DNA of 64,000 bases from Pseudoclavibacter sp. RFBB5 (GTDB lineage Bacteria > Actinomycetota > Actinomycetes > Actinomycetales > Microbacteriaceae), in assembly GCF_002931555.1 (NCBI RefSeq), contig NZ_PSTZ01000007.1:310001-374000 (forward strand). Direction: 5' to 3'. The stretch's first letter is position 1. Each line of letters begins with the position of its first letter. The notes below the pieces were generated by a model that ran no database searches, was not told where the DNA came from, and worked only from the letters and a program-made list of their open reading frames with translations. Shown here piece after piece: positions 57,292 to 64,000 of this stretch. A program made the translations under genes and the position numbers.

Positions 57292-57783
57292 GTGAGCGTC
57301 GCCCCTGCAGAAGAGTCCCCGTCGATCTCCCTCGCGACGTTCCGGCCGAGCCAGCGTGACGTCCTCGCCCGCCTTGTCCCGACGCTGCTCGGCGTCGGTC
57401 TCGTGGCGTTCCTCGGCTACGCGCTGGCCACCGAGGCGGGCCGAACGCAGCTCGACGAGCGCGGCTTCGTGCCCCTGCTGCTCGGCTGGATCGCGATGCT
57501 CGGGCTGTGCATCCTGGGCGCAGTCGCTGCGCTCGCAGCCGAGCGTGGCGTGTCAACGGGACTTCGTTCCTACACCCGCCAGCGCGTGCTGCCGCTCGCT
57601 CTCGGGCACTCGATCCTGGCGGCCGCGGGCGCGACGTTCTGCAGCTTCTGGATCTCCGGGGGAGCGTACAACCTGCTCACGGTGCTCACGTGCACGTTCG
57701 TGCTCACGCTGCTGTTCACCGCGTCCGTGCTCGTGCCGGCGTACCTGACGGGCTTCGCACGCGCGGAGGCGGCGAGAGCCTAG
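57292..57783 (+). CDS. Hypothetical four-helix membrane protein
   Basis: This 163-residue protein has four likely membrane helices (about 29-47, 60-84, 99-120 and 128-150) and no motif I recognise. The first 25 residues are cytoplasmic and polar. GTG is the start because it stands 7 nt after TACACT and fits the leaderless pattern seen elsewhere in this window. Its stop shares the CTAG at 57780-57783 with the converging kup gene. It may be expressed on its own, since a terminator precedes it. Confidence 0.75.
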   Translation: MSVAPAEESPSISLATFRPSQRDVLARLVPTLLGVGLVAFLGYALATEAGRTQLDERGFVPLLLGWIAMLGLCILGAVAALAAERGVSTGLRSYTRQRVLPLALGHSILAAAGATFCSFWISGGAYNLLTVLTCTFVLTLLFTASVLVPAYLTGFARAEAARA

Positions 57784-59723
57784 AGCAGCACCTGCGGCGA
57801 GATCTCCACGGTCTGCTCAGGAGGCAGCCCGAACTGCGCTGCGGGAGACGACGCACCGCGCGACATGAGCACGAAGAACTTGGCCCGCCAGGTCGCCATT
57901 CCACTCGCGTGGCCTGGCCGGAGCGCGATGCGCGAGAGGAAGAAGATCGCGCTCTCGTTGTCGAACTGCGAGACGGTGCCGGCGAGCCGGGCGTCCCGAA
58001 GCGACAGCGGCACGTCCCGACGGTCGAGGAACCCGTAGGTCAGGGTGATGTGCACGAGGCCCTCGGGGGCTGGCCCGATGTCGTCGATCCGACAGCGCGC
58101 GCGCTCCGGGATGTGCGGCACATCGGCCGTCGCGACGCGCACGAGCAGCACGTGCTCGTGGAGCGCGTGGTTGACCCGGGTGTTGAGGCGGAGCGCGAGG
58201 GGCGCCGTGCGGGCGCCGCCGTGGGGGTAGATGGCCCAACCGGGGACGCGCGTCGGCTGGTCCGCGAGGAGCCTCCTCATGAGCTCCTGCAGGGTGCCCT
58301 CCAGGCGCTCGCGCCTGCCGGTGACGATCTCGCGGCCGCGTCTCCAGGTGAGCATGGTCAGGATGATCGCGGCGGCCAGCACGAGCGGCAGCCAGCCGCC
58401 CGCGAAGAACTTCACGAGACCCGAGACGAAGAAGGCGAGCTCGAGCAGGACGATCGGCACCGTCACGAGCAGCACTCGGTACCAGGGCCATTCCCACACG
58501 ATGCGCAGGTACACGATGAAGAGCGACGACGTGAGCAGGAAGGTAGTCGTCACCGCGAGCCCGTAGGCCGCCGCCAGGTTCTCCGACGTTCGGAACCCGA
58601 GGACGACCCCGATGATCAGCACGAGAAGGATCATCGAGACGACCGGGATGTAGATCTGGCCGATGGACGCACGCGAGGTGTGCTTGACGCTGAGGTTCGG
58701 CAGGAAACCGAGCCGCATGGCTTGTCTGGCGACCGAGAAGGTGCCGGAGATCACCGACTGGGAGGCGATGACGGTGGCGAGCGTCGCGAGGCCGATGAGG
58801 GGGAACACCGCCCAGGTGGGGGCCATGCGGAAGAAGGGGTTGTCGATGGCGGTCGGGTCCTCGATGACGAGGGCGCCCTGACCGAGGTAGCAGACCGTGA
58901 GGGCCGGGAACACGACGAACAGCCAGGCCTTCGAGATGGGGGAGCGGCCGAAATGGCCGAGGTCGGCGTAGAGGGCCTCGGCGCCCGTGACGGCAAGCAC
59001 CACGGCTCCCAGCGCCACGCCGGCGATGAGCGGCTCGCTGAAGATGAAGCCGAGCGCGTGGTGCGGAGAGAACGCCGCGAGGATCTCGGGATGCTCCAGG
59101 ATGTGGGGGATTCCGAGCAGCGCGAGGGTGATGAACCAGATCAGCATGATCGGGCCGAACAGACGGCCGATGCCGGCGGTGCCGAACCGCTGCAGCGCGA
59201 AGAGGCCGACGAGCACGACGAGGGCGATGGGCACGACCAGTGCCCCGGTGCCCGGCACCGCGATCTCAAGGCCCTCGACGGCTGACAGCACGGACACCGC
59301 AGGCGTGATGACGCTGTCCCCGAAGAAGAGGGCTGCCCCGATGATCCCGACGAGGGTCGTCGCGGCCATGGCGCGCCGTGATCCGCGAAGGCGCCGCCCG
59401 ATGAGGGTGGAGAGCGCGAGGATCCCGCCCTCGCCCTCGTGGTCGGCGCGGAGCACGAACAGCACGTACTTGACGGTGACGAGCAGCGTGACGGCCCAGA
59501 TGATGAGCGAGATCAGCCCATAGACGTGCGCGATGCTCGGCTGCACGATGCCGTCGTGCTCGGAGAACACCGCCCGCAGGGCGTAGAGGGGACTCGTGCC
59601 GATATCGCCGAAGACGATGCCGATCGCGGCGACGCCCACGGCGGACCGGGCGAGGAGGGTGCCGCTGGTTCTGGTGTGGGAGGCGGCGGCAGCCTCTGGT
59701 CGCGCGGTGCGCAGATCGTGCAT
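57780..59723 (-). CDS. kup: KUP-family potassium uptake protein
   Basis: This 647-residue transporter has about 12 membrane helices in the first two thirds and a cytoplasmic C-terminal domain. VFGDIGTSPLYALRAVF and GEGGILAL are the family signatures near the N-terminus. It imports K+ with protons. The ATG stands 6 nt after minus-strand TACATT without a ribosome site, so it is probably leaderless. It converges on the hypothetical membrane gene and is divergent from cycA. Confidence 0.94.
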   Translation of the reverse strand: MHDLRTARPEAAAASHTRTSGTLLARSAVGVAAIGIVFGDIGTSPLYALRAVFSEHDGIVQPSIAHVYGLISLIIWAVTLLVTVKYVLFVLRADHEGEGGILALSTLIGRRLRGSRRAMAATTLVGIIGAALFFGDSVITPAVSVLSAVEGLEIAVPGTGALVVPIALVVLVGLFALQRFGTAGIGRLFGPIMLIWFITLALLGIPHILEHPEILAAFSPHHALGFIFSEPLIAGVALGAVVLAVTGAEALYADLGHFGRSPISKAWLFVVFPALTVCYLGQGALVIEDPTAIDNPFFRMAPTWAVFPLIGLATLATVIASQSVISGTFSVARQAMRLGFLPNLSVKHTSRASIGQIYIPVVSMILLVLIIGVVLGFRTSENLAAAYGLAVTTTFLLTSSLFIVYLRIVWEWPWYRVLLVTVPIVLLELAFFVSGLVKFFAGGWLPLVLAAAIILTMLTWRRGREIVTGRRERLEGTLQELMRRLLADQPTRVPGWAIYPHGGARTAPLALRLNTRVNHALHEHVLLVRVATADVPHIPERARCRIDDIGPAPEGLVHITLTYGFLDRRDVPLSLRDARLAGTVSQFDNESAIFFLSRIALRPGHASGMATWRAKFFVLMSRGASSPAAQFGLPPEQTVEISPQVLL

Positions 59724-59729
59724 GCGACC

Positions 59730-59735
59730 AATGTA
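59730..59735 (-). promoter_or_regulatory. -10 element for leaderless transcription of kup
   Basis: Minus-strand TACATT, 6 nt, then the ATG at 59723. Confidence 0.5.
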
Positions 59736-59766
59736 GACCCGGTCTGCGTGCGTGCCGACCGGAGAC

Positions 59767-59772
59767 TAGAAT
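59767..59772 (+). promoter_or_regulatory. Putative -10 element for the CycA-type permease gene
   Basis: TAGAAT lies 39 nt before the GTG at 59811, giving a leader with a GAGGGGG ribosome site at 59800-59806. Confidence 0.45.
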
Positions 59773-59810
59773 TCCCGGGTTCGGCATCGAGCAGTATCGA
59801 GGGGGTTCCG

Positions 59811-61271
59811 GTGACCAGCAGCACAGTCCAGACCGAGGCGCAGCATCCGCACAGCGAGGGGACGGCGCCCGGCGGGCTGCGTCGTGGTCTCAAGGCCAGG
59901 CATCTGCAGCTCCTGGCGATCGGCGGAGCCATCGGCACCGGGCTCTTCCTGGGGTCGGGGACCACGATCAGCCTCGCCGGACCGTCGATCATCTTCGTGT
60001 ACGCGATCGTCGGCCTCGCGCTGTTCTTCGTCATGCGGGCCCTCGGGGAGCTGCTGCTCTCGAACCTCGGGTACAAGACGTTCGGGGACGTCGCGGCCGA
60101 CCTCATCGGCCCTTGGGCCGGTTACGTCGTCGCCTGGACGTACTGGCTGGCGTGGGTCATCACGGTCATCGCCGACATCGTCGCCATCACGGGCTATGTG
60201 GCGTTCTTCAACGCCGACATCCCCGCCTGGGCGCCGGCGATCGCCACGGCGATCGGTCTGCTCCTCCTCAACCTGCAGCCGGTCAAGGCCTTCGGCGAGA
60301 CGGAGTTCTGGTTCGCGATCATCAAGGTCGTGGCGATTCTCGCCCTCATCGGCGTCGGCATCTTCCTGCTCGTCACCGGCTTCACGAGCGCGGACGGCGT
60401 CACGGCCTCGGTCTCGCACCTGTGGGACCACGGCGGCATGTTCCCGTTCGGCATCAGCGGGTTCATCCTGGGCTTCCAGATGGGCGTGTTCGCGTTCGTC
60501 GGCATCGAGCTCGTCGGCACGGCCTCCGCGGAGGCGGAGGATCCCGAGAAGAACCTGCCGAAGGCCATCAACTCGGTCGTCGTGCGCATCCTCGTCTTCT
60601 ACGTCGGCGCGCTCGTCATCATCATGTCGGTGACCCCCTGGGACCGGATCCAGCCGGGAGTGAGCCCGTTCACCTCGATGTTCGAGCTCATCGGGTTCCC
60701 GGCGGCAGCCATCGTCGTCAACCTGGTGGTGCTCACCTCGGCGGCATCGAGCGCCAACTCCGGCTTCTACTCGTCGACGCGGATGCTCTACGGCCTCGCG
60801 GCGGACGGGCAGGCGACGAAGCGGTTCGGCCTCCTCAACTCGCGTGGCGTGCCGACGCAGGGCGTGTTCTTCACGACGGCGTTCCTCTTCGCGGCGCTAC
60901 CGGTGCTCGCCCTCGGTGACAACGTGATGGCGGCCTTCACGGTCGTGACCTCCGTGAGCTCCCTCAACTTCATCGCGACGTGGACGTTCATCCTCGTCAG
61001 CTACCTCATGTTCCGGAAGAAGCGCCCCGAGCTCCACGAGGCCTCGAAGTTCAAGATGCCGGGCGGACGGTTCATGCCGTGGGTGATCCTGGCGTTCTTC
61101 GCCTTCATCCTCGTCGCGCTCGCCATGGGCGAGGACACCCGCGCCGGCCTGATCGTGCTGCCGTTGTGGTTCCTCGGCCTCGGCCTCATGTGGCGCCTCG
61201 TCGTCAGCAAGCGGGTGGCCCGTCGTGGGGCCGAGGAGCTCGACGAGCTCGCCGAGGGCACCGCGCCCTAG
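59811..61271 (+). CDS. cycA: APC-family amino-acid permease, CycA-like (D-Ala/D-Ser/Gly)
   Basis: This 486-residue transporter has 12 membrane helices. The opening LKARHLQLLAIGGAIGTGLF and the helix run GPSIIFVYAIVGLALFFVMRALGELLLSNL closely follow E. coli CycA, as do AFVGIELVGTASAEAEDPEKNLPKAINS and LTSAASSANSGFYSSTRMLYGLA. Substrates are therefore probably D-alanine, D-serine or glycine taken up with protons; other AAT-family substrates remain possible. GAGGGGG precedes the GTG. Its stop shares CTAG with the converging kinase-like gene. Confidence 0.88.
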   Translation: MTSSTVQTEAQHPHSEGTAPGGLRRGLKARHLQLLAIGGAIGTGLFLGSGTTISLAGPSIIFVYAIVGLALFFVMRALGELLLSNLGYKTFGDVAADLIGPWAGYVVAWTYWLAWVITVIADIVAITGYVAFFNADIPAWAPAIATAIGLLLLNLQPVKAFGETEFWFAIIKVVAILALIGVGIFLLVTGFTSADGVTASVSHLWDHGGMFPFGISGFILGFQMGVFAFVGIELVGTASAEAEDPEKNLPKAINSVVVRILVFYVGALVIIMSVTPWDRIQPGVSPFTSMFELIGFPAAAIVVNLVVLTSAASSANSGFYSSTRMLYGLAADGQATKRFGLLNSRGVPTQGVFFTTAFLFAALPVLALGDNVMAAFTVVTSVSSLNFIATWTFILVSYLMFRKKRPELHEASKFKMPGGRFMPWVILAFFAFILVALAMGEDTRAGLIVLPLWFLGLGLMWRLVVSKRVARRGAEELDELAEGTAP

Positions 61272-63283
61272 TCCGTCAGCGACTGCCCCCTGGATCCGAC
61301 GATGGAGCGCAGCATGGCGCGCAGGATCCCGAAGAAGCCGAGCAGGCCGATCACCGCCCCCAGCAGGTTGAACAGCTGCAGGCCGGGGGCGAGCGTTGGA
61401 CCGCCGCCCGCGACGACCAGCACGATCGCGAGGATCACGGCAGTCAGGGCCACCGCCGTGTCGATGCCTCGGCTGACGAGCCCCCCGAGCCAGCTGCGAT
61501 CCTGTCGGTCGGAGAACGGACTGACCCGCACGCTCAGCTCGCCGTCTTCGAGCTTCGAGACGATCGTGTCGATGCGGTTCGGCATGCGGGCAGCATAGGC
61601 GGCGGCGATGGCGGCCTTCGCCTGCGCGGTGCCGACGACCCGCTTGAGTGCGAGGAGCTGCTTCAGCAGCTTCGGCACGAAGGGGAGCGCGCGCTGCACG
61701 AAGTCGAAGTCCGGTTCGATGACGCGAAGGCAGCCCTCGAGCGTCGCGAAGCTGCGGAACGCGGAGGCGAGCGTCGAGGGGAGCGCGAGGTGGTGCTTGC
61801 GGATGACGTCGAGCATCATCGTGAAGATCGAGCCCTCCCCGCGAGGCCAGTGCTGCACCGAGGTGAGTGCGATGCCGATGTCGTGCCGGAAGGCCTCCAC
61901 GTCGAGGTCCTCGGGAGCGTCGACGATGAGGAGCAGCGCGTCGGCGGCCGACACGTCGTCGTCGCTCGCCGCCGAGAGCAGGAACGCGGCCAGGTGCTCG
62001 CGCTGGCTTCGCTGCACGATGCCGATCGCGCCGAAGTCGATGAGGCCGAGCGTGCCGTCGTCGCGGATGAACACATTGCCGGGGTGCAGATCGGCGTGGA
62101 AGACGCCGTAGACGAGGATCTGCTCGATGACCGTCTCCATGAGCGTCTGCGCGAGGTCGTGACGGGCCTCCGGGCCCAGCGCCTCCAGGCGGTCGGCTGC
62201 TGAGCTCAGCGGGCTCCCGTCCATGACGTCCATCGTCAGGACCCTGCGCGCGCTCGCCGCCGAGTACACGGCAGGGATGGCGATCTCCGTGAGCTCGGGG
62301 GAGCCCGCGTGGATCTCGCGCATCGTGCTCTCGATCATGTGCACGTTTCGAGCCTCGACGCGATAGTCGAGCTCCTCTTCCAACGTCGTCGTGAAGCCGG
62401 CGGCCATCGCGGAGAGCCGCATCTCCCTGCCGAGCGCCGTGTGCGTCTCGGCCCGGTCCGCGAGACGCCCGATGATGTCCACGTCGGCTTCGACCTGAGC
62501 GCGCGCATCCGGTCGCTGCACCTTGACGACGACGGGGGTGCCGTCGACGAGGCGGGCGCGGTGCACCTGTGCGACCGAGGCGGCCGCCAGGGGAGTGGAG
62601 TCGATCTCCCGGAAGATCGTGTCGAGAGGCGCCCCGAGCTCGCTCTTCAGCACCCGCTCGATCTCGGGCCACGGCACCGTCGTCGCGTTGGACTGCAGCC
62701 GCGCGAGCGCGGAGAGGTAGGGCTCCGGGACGAGGTCACGTCTCGTCGAGAGGACCTGCCCGAGCTTCACGAACGTGACGCCGGCGTGGTTGATGGTCGT
62801 GATGAGGGCATCCGCGCGCTGCTGGGCGGTCGTGCGCCCCTCTGCGGTCGAGGTGCGGCGCCCGTGCAGCAGCCAGCCGGCCCCGTCGCGCGACGCGATC
62901 GTGAGGATCTGCAGATAGCGCTTCGTACGGCTGCGGCGCCGGATGGCGGAGCGGACGAGCTCGATGGGGTTCGGGAACGCGCGGGTGGGGATGGTCGCCT
63001 CGAGGGCGACGAGGACGAGCACACCGAGGGCGAAGATCCACGAGACGGCGAGGAGCACCACGACCACGACGACCGTGAAGTTGGTCTCGCCGTCCTCGAG
63101 CTGGTCGACGCCGGTCTCGCGGATGATCCAGTTGCCGAAGGGGATCGAGGCGATCACGACGAGCGCTCCGACGATGATCGCCCGGATGTACCCGATCGGC
63201 ACGCCGAGCACGCGGCGGGACACGAGCCCCACGAGGATGGCGGCGAGGATCGCGACGGCGATCAGCAGGGCGTTGGCGAACAC
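61268..63283 (-). CDS. ABC1/UbiB-family kinase-like membrane protein
   Basis: This 671-residue protein has about four N-terminal membrane helices (first 130 residues), an ABC1/AarF/UbiB atypical kinase domain (about 160-480), and two C-terminal helices. Motifs are FVKLGQVLSTRRDLVP (KxGQ), ASVAQVHRA (the Ala-rich loop), VVVKVQRP, HADLHPGN and LIDFGA. Family members support quinone or lipid synthesis by an atypical ATP-dependent role; here menaquinone would be the relevant quinone. GAGGAG precedes the GTG start. Confidence 0.88.
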   Translation of the reverse strand: MFANALLIAVAILAAILVGLVSRRVLGVPIGYIRAIIVGALVVIASIPFGNWIIRETGVDQLEDGETNFTVVVVVVLLAVSWIFALGVLVLVALEATIPTRAFPNPIELVRSAIRRRSRTKRYLQILTIASRDGAGWLLHGRRTSTAEGRTTAQQRADALITTINHAGVTFVKLGQVLSTRRDLVPEPYLSALARLQSNATTVPWPEIERVLKSELGAPLDTIFREIDSTPLAAASVAQVHRARLVDGTPVVVKVQRPDARAQVEADVDIIGRLADRAETHTALGREMRLSAMAAGFTTTLEEELDYRVEARNVHMIESTMREIHAGSPELTEIAIPAVYSAASARRVLTMDVMDGSPLSSAADRLEALGPEARHDLAQTLMETVIEQILVYGVFHADLHPGNVFIRDDGTLGLIDFGAIGIVQRSQREHLAAFLLSAASDDDVSAADALLLIVDAPEDLDVEAFRHDIGIALTSVQHWPRGEGSIFTMMLDVIRKHHLALPSTLASAFRSFATLEGCLRVIEPDFDFVQRALPFVPKLLKQLLALKRVVGTAQAKAAIAAAYAARMPNRIDTIVSKLEDGELSVRVSPFSDRQDRSWLGGLVSRGIDTAVALTAVILAIVLVVAGGGPTLAPGLQLFNLLGAVIGLLGFFGILRAMLRSIVGSRGQSLTD

Positions 63284-63399
63284 GGCGCTCCTCGTCTGAT
63301 GGGGGACTCGCCCAGGCTAGCCGCTCGGCTGGCGCTCGAGCATGCCGGCCGACCTGCGAAGTCGTTCGAGCTCTGACCGATCGCGTGCCACCGCTGCGG

Positions 63400-64000
63400 T
63401 CAGCGCGAGAGGTACGGGAGGTGCGGCGCCGCACCCTCTGCGAACTGGCGCAGGATTCGCCGCTGCGTCTCGGCGGGGTAGTCGAAGGGGAGTGCGATCA
63501 CGAGCTCGTCAGCGGCGTGGATGCCGGCGTCGTCCGCGAGCGCTTCGGCGATCTGCTCGCCGGTGCCGCTCGCAACGCGCCCGAACTGGAATGGCAGCGG
63601 ACCTCCGCCCACGTTCGCAGCACGCTCGGCGTCGCGCTCGAGCAGCCACTCGAGCTCGGAGCGTTCGGCGGGAGTGTCGAATGGCACGATGGCGCGACTC
63701 ACAGAGGCGAACGAGGTGAGGGAGCTCGCCTTGGCGTGCTCTTCGCGATAATCGCGGATGTACTGCGCCTGCGTGTCCTCGAAGCCGAGGTCCCCGATCT
63801 CCGTGTTGAGGGTCGAGAGCTGCAGTCGCAGTCCGCGCCTGCCGGTCTTCCGCGCGCTTGTGCCGCCACCGGCCCCGTAGGCGACGCGGCCCCTGAGCCC
63901 CGGACTCTGAGGCTGCGCGGTCAGCGCGCTGCCGGCCTCGGCGAAAGGCAGGTCGGTTTCGGCCGTGGCGATGGTTCTCCCTTCGATCGCCGTGAGGAAG
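63400..64000 (-). CDS. LLM-family flavin-dependent oxidoreductase, C-terminal part (5' end outside window)
   Basis: The minus-strand frame is open from the window edge to TGA at 63400-63402 (about 199 residues). The visible part carries GRVAYGAGGG, LQLSTLNTEIGDLGFEDTQAQYIRDYREEH and a C-terminal helical region, resembling bacterial luciferase-like monooxygenases (F420 or FMN dependent). A GTG at 63702 within the frame is internal. The substrate is unknown. It is 116 nt upstream of the ABC1-family gene on the same strand. Confidence 0.7.
   Translation of the reverse strand, partial: FLTAIEGRTIATAETDLPFAEAGSALTAQPQSPGLRGRVAYGAGGGTSARKTGRRGLRLQLSTLNTEIGDLGFEDTQAQYIRDYREEHAKASSLTSFASVSRAIVPFDTPAERSELEWLLERDAERAANVGGGPLPFQFGRVASGTGEQIAEALADDAGIHAADELVIALPFDYPAETQRRILRQFAEGAAPHLPYLSR

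Overview
The window is a GC-rich actinobacterial chromosome segment. It is best explained as a member of the Microbacteriaceae or a close Micrococcales relative. Supporting marks are a mycothione reductase, a PASTA-type Ser/Thr kinase facing an Rv2175c-like DNA-binding protein, class II DAHP synthase, DUF3040 and DUF3043 proteins, SepF plus Wag31/DivIVA, and the actinobacterial qcrCAB/ctaCDEF respiratory supercomplex genes. There are many GTG starts, GTGA/ATGA stop-start overlaps, and several start codons only 6-7 nt after a TANNNT -10 hexamer, which suggests leaderless mRNAs. I saw no rRNA, tRNA, CRISPR array, insertion sequence or phage gene.

Layout. 1-2586: end of pyruvate carboxylase, mycothione reductase and peptide deformylase, tightly overlapped. 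2626-5341: long-chain acyl-CoA ligase (minus) and a PlsC-type acyltransferase (plus). 5500-11120: DAHP synthase, PASTA kinase, Rv2175c-like protein, polyprenyl diphosphate synthase and a DUF3040 protein. 11390-29647: the division and cell-wall (dcw) cluster mraZ-rsmH-ftsL-ftsI-murE-murF-mraY-murD-ftsW-murG-murC-ftsQ-ftsZ-yggS-sepF-yggT-divIVA. Its order matches the mycobacterial locus except that no yfiH lies between ftsZ and yggS. 29658-37624: lspA, an RluA-type pseudouridine synthase, dnaE, hisD, nrdR and pyrD. 37795-40305: DUF3043 (minus), an M20 dipeptidase and an ErpA-type Fe-S protein. 40458-48785: the respiratory block, with ctaC-ctaD-ctaF on plus converging on ctaE-qcrC-qcrA-qcrB on minus across a roughly 960-bp stretch with no supported gene. 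48892-55029: trpD, then a glycerol module with glpF-glpK (minus) divergent from dhaK-dhaL-dhaM (plus). 55163-64000: NfeD-like protein and flotillin, a small membrane protein, Kup potassium transporter, CycA-type amino-acid permease, an ABC1/UbiB-family kinase-like membrane protein, and the 3' part of an LLM-family flavin oxidoreductase cut by the window edge.

How it fits together. Most of the window is housekeeping. Lipid II is built by MurC/D/E/F, MraY and MurG, and polymerised by FtsW and FtsI at a ring of FtsZ, FtsQ, FtsL and SepF, with DivIVA marking the poles. The PASTA kinase is a plausible sensor of the same wall. The respiratory genes encode a menaquinol:cytochrome c:O2 supercomplex. 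The glycerol genes give two routes, facilitator plus ATP-dependent kinase, and PTS-driven dihydroxyacetone phosphorylation.

I found no clearly undescribed multi-gene system. The most interesting signals are regulatory or subtle: a duplicated palindromic element upstream of ftsZ, stacked MraZ-type boxes, a bidirectional promoter at 38408-38414, the recurring leaderless geometry, a MurE with an altered specificity motif, palindromes in the glp/dha divergent promoter, and the gene-free gap between the two oxidase operons.
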